Source: Manis javanica (Eukaryota > Chordata > Mammalia > Pholidota > Manidae). Taken from it: DNA of 64,000 nucleotides. The stretch lies in assembly GCF_040802235.1 (NCBI RefSeq), contig NC_133174.1, forward strand, positions 139,925,213 to 139,989,212, in the 5' to 3' direction. Made by a program: the position numbers and the translations under genes. The notes under the pieces were generated by a model, which saw only the letters and a program-made list of their open reading frames with translations, did no database searches and was not told where the DNA came from. Of this stretch, positions 42,085-53,334 are shown in pieces (position 1 is the stretch's first letter; each line of letters opens with the position of its first letter).

Positions 42085-44270
42085 GTTTAATATTGTCCGA
42101 GACCAAGACGCTGGTATCTCAGGTAGAAATCATCAGAGCAGGAAGTTGCTTGTGTTAAGTTAATTCTAAACATTCAAGAATCACTTAACAAGTCCACACC
42201 CCTAAGCCTTTTTTCGTGTTCTCAAAATCCTCAACTGCCTATAGAACCCCTAGACAACACATGACACAGGACTCTCTTGTCTCCTCCTGGCATGAGGCAG
42301 GAGCTCTGTCCTTTCACTTTATCTCTAAATAAAAATCTGTACCTTGACCAAGGAAGTGAAAGACCTATACCCTGAAAACTACAAGACACCCTTAAGAGAA
42401 ATTAAAAAGGACACTAATAAATGGAAATTCATCCCATGCTCTTGGCTAGGAAGAATTAATACTATCAAAATGGCCATACTGCCTAAAGCAATCTACAGAT
42501 TCAATGTAATCCCTATCAAAATACATACAGCATTCTTCGCTGAATGAGCAAATAGTTCTAAAATTCATATGGAATGACAAAAGACCCCGAATAGCCAAAG
42601 CAATCCTGAGAAGGAAGAATAAAGCAGGGGGAATTACACTCCCTGACTTCAACCTCTACTACAAAGCCACAGTAATCAAGACAATTTGGTACTGGCACAA
42701 GAACAGACCCACAGACCAGTGGAACAGGGTAGAGAGTCCAGATATTAACCCAAGCATATATGGTCAATATACGATAAAGGAGCTATGGATATACAATGGG
42801 GAAATGACAGCCTCTTCAATAACTGGTGTGGCAAAACTGTACAACTACATGTAAGAGAATGAAACTGGATTATTGTCTAACCCCATACACAAAAGTAAAC
42901 TCAAAATGGATCAAAGACCTGAATGTAAGTCATGAAACCATAAAACCCTTAGAAAAAAATATAGGGAAAAATCTCTTGGACATAAACATGAACAACTTCT
43001 TCATGAACATATCTCCGCAGGCAAGGAAAACAAAAGCAAAAATGAACAAGTGGGACTATATCAAGCTGTAAAGCTTCTGTACAGCAAAGGACACCATAAG
43101 TAGAACAAAAAGACATCCTACAGTATGGGAGAATATATTCATAAAGAATATATCCGATAAGGGGTTGACACCCAAAATATACAAAGAATTCATGCACATC
43201 AACAAAAAGCAAATAATCCAATTAAAAAATGGGCAGAGGAGATGAACAGACACTTCTCCAAAGAATAAATTCAGATGGCCAATAGGCACATGAAAAGATG
43301 CTCCACATTGCTAATCATCAGAGAAATGTAAATTAAAACCACAATGAGGTATCACCTCACACCGGTTAGGATGGCCACCATTCAAAAGACAAACAACAAC
43401 AAATGTTGACGAGGTTGTGGAGAAAGGGGAACCCTCCTACACTGCTGGTGAGAATGTAAATTAGTTCAACCATTGTGGAAAGCAGTATGGACATTCCTCA
43501 AAAAACTAAAAATAGAGATACCATTTGACCCAGGAATTCCACTCCTAGGAATTAACTCTCAGAGTGCAGGAGCCCAGTTTCAAAAAGACAGATGCACCCC
43601 TATGTTTATTGCAGCACTATTTACAATAGCCAAGAAATGGAAGCAACCTAAGTGTCCATCAGTAGATGAATGGATAAAGAAGATGTGGTACATATACACA
43701 ATGGAATAGTATTCAGACATAAGAAGGAAACAAATCCTACCATTTGCCACAACATGGATGGAGCTGGAGGGTATTATGGTCAGTGAAATAAGCCAGGCAG
43801 AGAAAGACAAGTACAAAATGATTTCACTCATCTGTGGAGTATAAGAACAAAGAAAAGAACTGAAGGAACAAAACAGCAGCAGACTCACAGAACCCAAGAA
43901 TGGACTCACAGTTACCGAAGGGAAAGGGACTGGGGAGGATGGGTGAGAAGGGAGGGATAAGGGGGAAAAGGGGGGCATTATGATTAGCACACATAATGTA
44001 GCGGGGAGACGAAATGGGGGACATGGGAAAGGCAGTATACACAGAGAAGACAAGTAGTGATTCTATAGCATCTTACTACACTGATGGACAGTGACTGTAA
44101 TGGGATATGTAGGGGAGACTTGATAATAGGACGACTCCAGTAACCATAATGTTGTTTAAGTAATTGTACATTAATGATACCAAAAAAAAAAGCCTGTCCC
44201 TTGCTCTCCTGCCTTGAGTGTTTGTGAAGCTCATTCTTCAGCTTCATGACAAGAATCCCAGCATCACACT
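42085..44270 (+). mobile_element. LTR inserted in ERV-S-like copy 1, itself split by an L1
   Basis: The left part (about 42085-42345) contains tcagagcaggaagttgcttgtgttaagttaa, shared with the reverse complement of the LTR at 58984-59716, and a poly(A)-type tctaaataaaaatctg. The right part (44192-44270) reads like an LTR end: gagtgtttgtgaagctcattcttcagc, then caagaatcccagcatca. ERV-S-like integrase resumes right after it. Ends were inferred from the flanking pol sequence. Confidence 0.6.
42347..44191 (+). mobile_element. 5'-truncated L1, relatively young, with poly(A) tail
   Basis: The last part of ORF2 and the whole 3' UTR, 1.84 kb, end in a ten-base A run (44182-44191). ORF2 C-terminal landmarks ([19 protein letters not shown] and KKWKQPKCPSVDEWIKKMW) are in an open frame of 78 codons. 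Possible target duplication: aaaaatctgtaccttg on the left and aaaagcctgtcccttg on the right, imperfect. Confidence 0.85.
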
Positions 44271-45355
44271 CCCCTTTGAACAAGTCAGCAGAGCCCAGAA
44301 AGAGTGTCTTGTGTGCTCTAAGAAGGACTTACACTGGGTCCCACAGCGACATGGGACAATAGTAAGGGGGCCAATACCCCTTGTCAGATGGCAAATAGAC
44401 TGTATTGGGCCTCTGCCCATATCAGAAGGATATCAGTATGCCATGACATGTGTGCACATGGCTACTGGACTATTCGTTGCTTTTCCTGCACATCATGCAG
44501 ATCAGCAAACCACCAAGAGGGGCCTGGAGTGTCTCTTTGCAGCCTATGGCCGGCTGCAGGTGATTGAGAGCCATCAAGGCACCCACTTTACTGGACACAC
44601 ATTACGAGAATGGGTGCAGCAATTAGAAATAAAGTGGAAATCTCATGTACCATATAATCCTACTGGGGCAGCCATGATAGAGAGGTACAACGGTTTGCTG
44701 AAATCTGGCCTGAAGTCGGACACCAATAGTCTACAGGGTTGGTCAGTTCACCTATGGACGGTGCTGCGGTGTCTGAATGAGAAGCCATGTAAAGGAGCTT
44801 TGAGCCCTGTGGACATGCTCACACACCTTGCTGCCTCTCCTATACAATTGTACACCCAAACCAAAGAAGAGCTATTGAAACCAGGATATGGCCAGTAGAG
44901 CAACATACATCCTGCTGCCAGCCCTACTGCACTAAGCCCTGGAGACACTGTTGAATGGACCTGGCCCTGGACATTTCAACACATGGACCAGTGATGGCTG
45001 GCCCTTCTGGCACCTTAGGGGTAAGGCCTGGAAGCTGGCCTCATGTGTATTCCTGGAATAACAGCTGAATGGCCCCTTAAGGTCATGGTAGTGTACCCAA
45101 AACTTCCAGGAGGTAAGAGCATCTTGCGGGGAAGCTTTATCTTTATGGGCAGTGCATGTACCTCCTGTATCCCTATATATCACCCCATCTGTAACTCCCA
45201 CAGGGAGGGGGATGAAAGTCTGGTAACTAGACCAGGACAAGATCCCATTCCTGCCACTGTTTTATCACAAGACTGCTCTCTTGCATGTATCCGACCTGAT
45301 GGACAAGATTTGCCTTCGCTGGTGTCATTAAAACATGTATCTTATCGCCCTTAAG
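44225..45355 (+). pseudogene. ERV-S-like integrase relic, 226-codon open frame
   Basis: After a partial zinc region (CLVCSKKD), the catalytic core reads RWQIDCIGPLPISEGYQ (first Asp present), VIESHQGTHFTG (second catalytic Asp replaced by His) and YNPTGAAMIERYNGLLKSGL (catalytic Glu present). The open frame ends at 44896-44898. Downstream to about 45355 there is degraded integrase C-terminal sequence. A D-to-H change at the active site means this copy could not integrate. The pattern YNPTG..MIERYNGLLK is class III-like. Confidence 0.85.
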
Positions 45356-45649
45356 GTTATTTTCTCCTACAGTCCTTGTGGCCTGAATGTGCCTCCTGGC
45401 TGCAGCTGCCACCTGATGATTGCTCTGAACCCTCGGCTACTGCCTGACTCTGGAATAGATGGGCTATGGACTTAATGTATATAAGACTTTGAACCTCGCT
45501 GAATCCTCCGGCTTGAGGATTGTCATGATTTTATTGCTGTTGCTATTATGTCATTAGTCTGGTCACATGCTCCAGTTTTCTCCCCCAGGGACCATTGCGG
45601 AAGAAGGGGAATGAGTAGATTGTAAGGCGAGATTTCTGGAGGGGTGGCC

Positions 45650-45962
45650 TGTGGGTAAAATTGTAACTTTTCCAGAGTATCTTGCCTGGCTTTAGTGCAT
45701 TTGCATATCCTCAGGGGTGTAGAGAAGTTTATCTCCATATCAATGTGTAATTACCTGGGCAACCGAGGGTGTGCTTGAACCTGAGAGGTTAAGGGGAGGG
45801 GCTGGCGTGTTGGCTTGCTGGCTTCTTCCAGAGTGGAGGAGAAACACGGCCCTGCACTGCAGTTTGTAAGCAATAAACGGGCTTTAAACTTTATTTCTCC
45901 CTTTGACTGATTTCGGTTTTTAGAGGTATTTTGCCCTGGGAGTTCCTCTCCCCAGACTGACA
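45650..45962 (+). repeat. 3' LTR of ERV-S-like copy 1
   Basis: TGTGGGTAAAATTGTAAC to CCAGACTGACA, with ATTTGCAT at 45699-45706 and AATAAA in agcaataaacggg. A purine-rich stretch gcggaagaaggggaatgag lies about 40-55 bases before it. Confidence 0.85.
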
Positions 45963-46750
45963 GAAATTAAAAAAAAAAATCTATCAGCCCAGAACACCTC
46001 ATCACAAAAGCAGAAAGGAAAGAAAAATTATCATTGAATAAGCATGAAACCAGAATATGACATGCATCTCAGGCAGCCTGCGGAAGGGTTGCAGAGACAG
46101 AAGGGAATCTCACTGCCAGACAGAGTTAAGTAGATACAGCCCATTCCAGTAGGCAGGTTTTGCAATTTGGAGTCAGACTCACTGCCTCCCAGGAAACTGG
46201 GAAGTCTGCCTTGGTGGTATTTGCCTTGATTACATTTCAGAAACATGCTCCCAGGTCCTTGAATGGAGGGAACAGTCCTGAGTTCTGAGAATGGCCACAG
46301 GCTTGTTTAGCCTTTAAAAAGATTTACATAGTTTTGAAAGGACAGATGGAATTCTGAAAGAAACGGTTGAGGGGGATATCTCTTGCCTTACTTTCTAAAG
46401 GGAGAATTAAGGTTCTTATTTGCACTTAAAAACATCTCCCTGTGTTGCTATGAAATAGTAACATTACCATATTTAATCATCTCCATTGTTGCGTTTACTT
46501 TTTCCTGGACAAGTTGCTGACACCTAAATAGCCAGCAAGTAAAATGCAAAGCAAAACAATTAGCAGAATTACAATAAGATGAAGTTAAAAATTCAGTACC
46601 ATGCTTGCCTTGGGAGAATAACTTTAACTTTTATCAATGCAGAAGGGTTAAATTGGGTTCTTAGCCTTCAATGTGCAAAATTTTTCCTTTGTCATACATT
46701 CATGTTACTAGCTGTTGTGACATATTACTTTAGCTTTCAAATGGTTAACT
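45963..46750. other. No feature recognised
   Basis: AT-rich sequence between the provirus and the next L1. An A run lies at about 45970-45980. Confidence 0.4.
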
Positions 46751-46751
46751 A

Positions 46752-47870
46752 TTTCAGTATTATTTTAATTAAGGTATCATTGATATACAATCTTACAAAG
46801 GCTTCACATGAGCAACATTGTGGTTACAACATTCACTCATATTATCAAGTCTCCCACCCACCCCATTGCAATCACTGTCCATCAGTGTAGTAAGATGCCA
46901 GAGTCACTACTTGTCTTCACTGTGTGCTGTACTGCCTTCCCGTGAGACTAGCTATATTGTGAACGCTAATCATAACGTCCCTTAATCCCCTCCTCCCCCC
47001 CTCCCCACACACCCTTCTCAACCCCTTCTCTTTGGTAACTGCTAGTCCCTTCTTGGAGTCTGAGTCTACTGCTGTTTTGTTCCGTCAGTTTTGCTTTGTT
47101 CTTATACTCCACAAATGAGTGAAAGCGTTTGGTATTTGTCTTCTCTGCCTGGCTTATTTCACTGAGCATAATACCCTCTAGCTCCATCCATGTTGCAAAT
47201 GGTAGGATTTGTATTCTTATGGCTGAATAATGTTCCACTGTGCATATGTACCACCTCTTCTTTATCCATTTATCTACTGATGGACACTTGGGTTGCTTCC
47301 ATTTCTTGATTATTGTAAATAGTGCAGCAGTAAACATAGAGGTACTTACGTCTTTTTGAATCAGGGATCTTGTTTTCAGATAAATTCCTAGGAGTGGAAT
47401 TCCTGGATCAAATGGTATTTCTATTTTTAGTTTTATGAGGAACCTCCACACTGCTTTCCACAATGGCTGAACCAATTTCCAGTCTGACCAACAGTGTAGG
47501 AAGGTTTCCCTTTCTCCACATCCTCGCCAACATGTTGTTCCTTGTCTTTTGGATGCTGGCCATCCTAACTGGTGTGAAGTGACATCTCATTGTGGCTTTA
47601 ATTTGCATTTCCCTGATGTTTAGCGATGTGGAACTTTTTTTCATGTGCCTGTTCACCATCCATATTTCTTCTTTGGAGAACTGTCTGTTCAGGTCCTCTG
47701 CCCATTTTTTAATTAGGTCGTTGATTTTTTGGGTGTTGAGGCGTGAGCTCTTTATATATTTTGGATGTTAACCCTTTATCAGATGAGTCATTTGTGAATG
47801 CATTCTCCCATACTGTAAGGATGGCTTTTGTTCTGCTGCTGGCTATTTGCATAAGGTCCTATTGTGTATT
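46752..47870 (-). mobile_element. Lineage-specific L1 3' end, antisense
   Basis: Starts attttaattaaggtatcattgatatacaatc and follows the whole antisense 3' UTR and ORF2 tail (tggttgcttccatttcttg; cctaggagtggaattcctgg; catcctaactggtgtgaagtgac) to about 47870. About 1.1 kb, 5'-truncated. Confidence 0.85.
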
Positions 47871-47971
47871 GGTTTGCTAGGATTCCAAATACGCTTGTTT
47901 ATGACAATGCCAAAAAAGATGAAATCATTTTTTTTGACTCAAGTTGTTTTGATAAAGAATGAAGTAAGTTG

Positions 47972-48507
47972 TGTCAGGGTGTCATCAATTCACTTGTTGC
48001 TAAGTGAGTTGCTAAGTGAGTTGCTAAGAAGTCGGTCGCTCAGCTACTGAGTGGCCTGTCTGGGACTTAGCAGTAAAAAAATGAAACAGTAATTGTAAGG
48101 CTGGAGACTCTGGAGGGAGAAGGGCGAGGACAATGCAGGCAGAGCAGGACAGCACCAAGTAGCTCTGTGTCATATGGGGAAGGAACAAACAGCTCTTCCT
48201 GGATTCCAGTCCCATATCCTGTTGACAAACCCCAGATGCAGACCCCCTCCATTTGGAAGGAGGAGATCTATGGCTGTCCATCACCCCATCCTGAGCCAAT
48301 AAAAAATTCCTCACCTAACCCTAGCGGCCCACTTCCCCCTCCCTTCCCTGTTCTCTTAAAAACACCCCGCCTCCCCTCCTGGGCATGACTTCCCCCACCT
48401 GTGATACCCAGACTGGGGAATATCACCAGGGAATTGCGCTCAAATCAACTGCCTACCCCTTGGTTGCCTCTCGTCGCCTGCTTATTTCGGTTGAAATTTA
48501 TCTTACA
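47972..48507 (+). mobile_element. LTR related to the tRNA-Phe ERV group
   Basis: TGTCAGGGTGTCATC to aaatttatcttaca; the end resembles that of the LTR at 30958 (gtttaccttaca). A polyadenylation-type aataaaaaattcc lies near 48298. A 12-base unit gttgctaagtga is repeated about three times at 47997-48032. No target duplication or primer site is clear. Confidence 0.65.
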
Positions 48508-49360
48508 TTCTACAACTTATCCTACAGTAATTCTGGCAAAAGGACATTTCAACCATAAACACTGAGTGTTTGTGAGGACGATCTGACAGCATTCAGTCTG
48601 GGTAAGGCAACTCTTTTCTGATCTCAAACAGCTCTCCAAAAACACTGGGATATCAGCTCCTGGCCAGGTAAGGACAACTCTCCTGCAGGCAAGTGGCAGA
48701 ATTGCTGGGAGCCATGCTACTCAAGCTGTGTAGCAAAGCTCAGGCTGGAGGAAGATCCCCCTATTACCCACCTTGAGTTTGTTTTTCTCCACTATACTAT
48801 TGGTTTTGTTTTTTGCCTGCATTGTTGCCAAGGGTTAACTAACCTTTGCTGAGCAGTGTGGAAAGGATGAGAACGTAAGTTTCCCAGGTGCTGTTCAGGA
48901 CGGTGCTCCTGAAGAATGGAACACGCAGGGGCCCAATGGCGATCTTGGCATAAAGTACTGAAACCTGCTGTTAGTCAAACATTGACCACCCCATTTCAAT
49001 TGAGAATGCGCCCCTTGTTTACAATGCTAGTGAAACTAGTGATGGAGAGTTTTATAGAAATAGAGTCATGAAAATATATTGAGTAGAATAACCCTGTCTG
49101 ACACTTCATCAATCTTCTCATGTTTTCTTCCCTCTGCTACTTCTACAACTTTTCTTCTTCCTTCCTTATTACAGCCATTTACTAAAATTTGTGCCTTATA
49201 TGTGAAATTACCAAATACCATAATTTTCCAGGAAGTAAAAATACCTCAAAACAAGTGCTGGGCCTGGAAGCCACAGAGCATAAATCTGCAAAGAAGTAAA
49301 AAGTTAACATTTTCAAAGAACATTACTTCTCTCTCACCAGCTTTACATCTCCCTGTACGG
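48508..49360. other. Unassigned, possibly retroviral leader and unique sequence
   Basis: No protein motif was found. The strings ggtgctcctgaagaatgga and gctgttagtcaaacattgacc may be LTR-derived. Otherwise I see nothing to support. Confidence 0.3.
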
Positions 49361-49770
49361 CCCCAGAAGATGGCTGGTTAGCCAGAGACGGGTCAGATTC
49401 CTCAAGGGAGGAACAACCTAAGACAGGCACAGTCGCAGGGGGGCCATCAGGTGAGAAATTGGGGGCCAACAGAGGTGAGGCTTAGAACCTCACCCCCCCA
49501 GTTTTGAGAGAAATCTTCTACACCTGTGGATGTTTTGTTGCCCTTGTTCAGCTTGGATTAATACCTGGTCTGTAGGCACAAACCTGATCATGTACACCTC
49601 CCTTCTTAGAGTTCTAAATCATGCTATCTATATCTTGCATTTACCTACTACATCAACATTTTATTAGATTCATATATAAAGTATAAAAATCAAATGAATA
49701 ATTATACATATTTGACTTGACTGTTTATAGTTTAAGGTTTGTAGTTAAAACAGAAACAGTATCTATGATA
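49360..49770. repeat. LTR-like sequence, family not assigned
   Basis: The text gatggctggttagccagagacgggtcagattcctcaaggg and ccatcaggtgagaaattgggggcc looks like an ERV LTR that I cannot name. Similar wording (attcctcagggggagaaacaacc) occurs in the LTR at 30169-30519. Confidence 0.4.
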
Positions 49771-50149
49771 TGAATGCCCTTGCATTGTTCACCAGGTAAG
49801 AACTTGCTTAGTTCCTGCAGTAGTAGTCATGGAGATCTGTGGTAGCATGTCAGGGAGATTTTGATATCCACACAGAAGAGAAATGTAGATAAGGGGAAAT
49901 TTAGTTTGCTGCCTACTGTGCCCTATAAAGCGGTATAAGGTGAAGATGAGTTTATGATTTTAGACTGATCATAAATTTATTAAAGCCTCTAAGAATATTT
50001 TTGTGGGAAAGAATCCTAGCTGTGGCAGTAGGTGACTTGTATTTCACCCTAAGCCGATAGACTCCGTAGTCGCTGCTACATACTGCACGCTCCTGCGGTC
50101 GGTCCCATGCACTACTTAGAAACTGCGTCGCACAGAAACATAAAACACA

Positions 50150-50600
50150 ATAGAGTCCATGTTGATAGGAAAAGTTCGGTCAAGGAACAGAAAAACAATC
50201 ACCTGTCTAACACTTGACCAACCATGAATAGATTAGAAAGAAAAAGAAAAGAAAAAAGCTTGCCTATACTTATTAATCAACTGCCTATACTGATTAATCA
50301 GAATACAAAATTATCATACCCTTGTGCAAAATGGTATACATAAAGCTGTCATCGGCACTTTGTCGAGAGACCACCTCCATCTGACTCCGTGTCCTATCTC
50401 CGTACGCTGACTCCGTCCTGCACCTTCGGGCATCCCACCCCTAGGCTGGAGCTGGACTCCCACACAGAATCTGTGCTGTCCACCACCCACCACGAAGACG
50501 CTGTGGCCTATCACCTACCAACGCGCTTAGTTGGAAGGGGACTGGGACTTCTGTGCCGCCAGTGGGGTGTCAGCTTATGGTGCTAAAGTGGCATCCTGAG
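50150..50600 (+). repeat. Possible LTR (R/U5-like), low confidence
   Basis: The run cagggcat-like C/T-rich text with repeated ctgactccgt (about 50381, 50409) after a TATA-poor region recalls beta-type LTR U5 sequence. No primer site follows, because another LTR starts at 50626. Confidence 0.25.
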
Positions 50601-50656
50601 TACTAGCTAGTGCAAAGGTGTACTTTGTTAGGAAAAGCATAAAACCTAAATGTGAT

Positions 50657-52639
50657 TGTGGGTAAAATTGTAACATTTCCAGAATATCTCGCCTGGCTTT
50701 AATACATCTGAACATTAATACGCATTCAACGGTGGAAAGAAGTATGGCATTAGTGCATTTGCATCATTCCTCAGGGGTGGAGAGGTCATTTCCATGTCAA
50801 TGGGTAATGACCTGGGCAAGGAGGGCTTATTTGTGCCTGAGGGGAGGGGAGGGCCGGCTTTGCTGCTGCTGGAGGAGAGATGGGCCGGACTGCAGTTTGT
50901 AAGCAATAAACGGCTTTTAAACTATCTTTCCCTTTGACTGATTTCGGTTTTTAGAGGCATTTTGCCCCAGGATGTCCTTCTCCCTGGACTTACACCTGGT
51001 TTAGTCGGTAGGATTCCACTGAACCTAAAATCTGTTATAATGGGTGCAACCTTTGGGAAAGCTGCCCCTAGAAATGGGGAGAAATGGCGCTCATGCCAAG
51101 GGACGTGTGTCTACACTTGTGTGGTTGTGGAGGCACCACCACTGCTCCTGGCCACACCAACCCCAGCCTGCAGCCTGACCCTAAGGCTACTGCTTCTGCC
51201 ACTGCTGCTGCTCCTGCTGCAGGCCGGAGCCTGGTCACAACTATGAAAAGGAGCAGAGGTCCGGGTCACCTTGATAAAGAGAAGCAACTGGCTGCTGTGT
51301 ACCACGCCTTGCTGGCTATGGAACCCATTGCCGGAACAGCTCCAACCAAGGCGATAACCACCTATGCCATCGTGGGGTGGGTGATAGACTGGACCCAAAA
51401 GCCACAGAATAGTGTGGCACAGATACCATATATCATGTAGCTGGCCATTTGCCTTTGGCATCACCAGGGAATGAAATAGACGCACTGGACCAGGTGCGCT
51501 GGCTAGAAGGAAAGCCTGCTTGTGTGGCCCAATGACCACACCAGCATTTGTTGCATGCAAGGCAAAAGACAGTGTGGGCCCATTAGTGGGGCTTGCCACT
51601 GGCCTTTGAAGAAGTCAGCAGAGCCCAGGAGTGCCCTGCTTGTGCTTATCAGCAAACCACCAAGAGGGGCCTGAAGCATCTCTTTGCAGCCTATGGCTGA
51701 TCACCAGTGATTGAGCAATCAAGGCACCCACTTTATTGGACATGTATTTTAAGGATGGGTGCAGCAATTAGGAATAAAATGGACGTGGCCTTGGACATTC
51801 CAACACATGGATTGGTGATGGCTGGCTCTTCTGGCACCTTGGGGAAAAGGCCTGGATGCTGGCCTCCTGTGTATTCCTGGAATAACAGCAAAAGTGCCCT
51901 CCCACAATTGCGGTTATTTACTTCTACAGTCCGGTCCTGTGTCCCCTGGCTACAGTTGCCGCATGGCTGGGATAGATAAGCCTTGGGCTTAAATCTGCAT
52001 GGGACTTTGAACCTAGCTGAACCCTCTGGCTTGAGAATTATTAGTTGTGTTGCTTTTGTCAAGAAAAAAATGTTTAAATAGGCTTGACTTTAATGTTCGG
52101 TAAAAGCTTTGTGAGCAATCTAGCATGGTTGTTAGGAATGAGTAAACAACCGTAGAAATATTTTGTGCTCAGTGACGTTGTGCTGAAAAGTACATTTACT
52201 TAATCTGCATAGGCTGAATCCTCTGGCTTGCGGATTATCAAGATCTTTTGGTCAGAAAAAGGGGACAAGTAAATTGTAAGACGAGATTTCTGGAAGGGTG
52301 GCCTATGGGTAAAATTGTAACATTTCCAGAATATCTCATCTGACTTAAGTACATCTGCATATCAATAAGTGTTCAGAGGTGGAAAGTATGGCTTTAGTGC
52401 ATTTGCATCATTCCTCAGGGGTGGAGAGAAGTTCATCTCCATGTCAGTGGGTAATGACCTGGGCCAGGAGGGATTATCTGTACCTGAGAGGGGAGGGGAG
52501 GGCTGGTGTGGCTTCTGCTGGAGCAGGAAAGACCCCAGACTGCAGTTTGTGAGCAATAAACAGGTTTTAAACTTTATTTCTCCCTTTGACCGATTTCGGT
52601 TTTGAGGTATTTTGCCCTGGGATTTCCTCTCCCCAGACA
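50657..52639 (+). mobile_element. ERV-S-like provirus, copy 2 (short, internally deleted)
   Basis: LTRs at 50657-50994 and 52304-52639 flank about 1.3 kb of relic. The perfect 5-base target duplication GTGAT sits at 50652-50656 and 52640-52644. Inside are a gag start (MGATFGKAAP at 51041), then deleted sequence, and integrase fragments (text matching copy 1 near 51610-51780). No open frame of functional size remains. The host LTR reads straight through once the insertion is removed. Confidence 0.92.
50997..51014 (+). other. Primer-binding site resembling tRNA-Ser
   Basis: TGGTTTAGTCGGTAGGAT matches TGGCGTAGTCGGCAGGAT, the complement of a tRNA-Ser 3' end (from memory), at 15 of 18 positions. 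It begins two bases after the LTR end. Confidence 0.7.
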
Positions 52640-52898
52640 GTGATTTATTCCCACCAGGAGGTTTAAACATTTTAACAGTAAGGTATTAACAAACCGCCAT
52701 GTGGATGGAAAATATGCCAGGAAGCTGGCTCAGGCTGAGTGAGGGTGTTGGGGGGATTGATATGGACCTGGCTGTACCTGTTTGAGAAAAGTTTTAAACC
52801 TTCCAGTCAAATTAAGACAAATGTAAGGGAAGGTCTATTATGGATATAACTGGCTTAGGTGACATCTGGGAAAGAATGTGAACCCTGTAGTACTCAGC

Positions 52899-53326
52899 TG
52901 TGAGAAACACACTCACTGGTCCAAATTCAATAAGTGGACACAGAGACAAAGAGAATAGCGGAGCGAGGCTTTAATCACGGTCTTGCAAGGTCGGGGGTCT
53001 GGTGGGCAGGCACACCTGGGGTGTTTGGTGCTAAAAATTTATCTTCTAGTATGCGAGTCCCTCCCCTGGTTCCTCATTGGTTGAGTACTACAGAGTTCAC
53101 ATTCTTTCCCAGACCTCGCCTAAGCCAGTTATACCTTTCCTTTATATTTGTCTTAATTTTATTGGTAGGTTTAAAAAACTCAAACAGGTATCGCCAGGCC
53201 CTTATCAATTCCCCGACCCCCACTCTCAGCCCTAGCAGCTTCCACCACGTGGCCCTTTGTTAATACCTTACTGTTAAAATGTTTAAACATCCTAGTGGGA
53301 ATAAATCACATTTAGGTTCTATACTA
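52899..53326 (-). repeat. 3' LTR of family B provirus
   Basis: Closely similar to the 5' LTR at 58340-58769: both carry gcgaggctttaat/agt, gcaggcacacctgggg, cctcccctggttcctcattgg and cagcttccaccacgtggccc in the same order. It begins at minus TGTTAGTATAGAACC and ends in TTCTCACA. Confidence 0.9.
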
Positions 53327-53334
53327 ACAGTTCC

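Larger units (their letters stand above)
39514..45962 (+). mobile_element. ERV-S-like provirus, copy 1 (two LTRs, damaged, nested insertions)
   Basis: LTRs of 308 and 313 bases (39514-39821 and 45650-45962) bracket gag, protease, the start of RT and an integrase. The family resembles class III elements: no zinc knuckle and no env recognised. The RT core and RNase H are missing at the point where another LTR, itself split by an L1, is inserted (42085-44270). Flanks GCCAG and GAAAT do not match, so target duplications have decayed or the ends recombined. Confidence 0.85.

Noticed and set aside
44225-44898. Possibility that the integrase frame is a domesticated cellular gene (GIN1- or KRBA2-like)
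   Set aside because: It sits between paired LTRs with gag and protease of the same element, and the catalytic second Asp is lost. A relic is simpler.
39509-45967. Target duplication for ERV-S-like copy 1
   Set aside because: GCCAG and GAAAT do not match in any register I tried.
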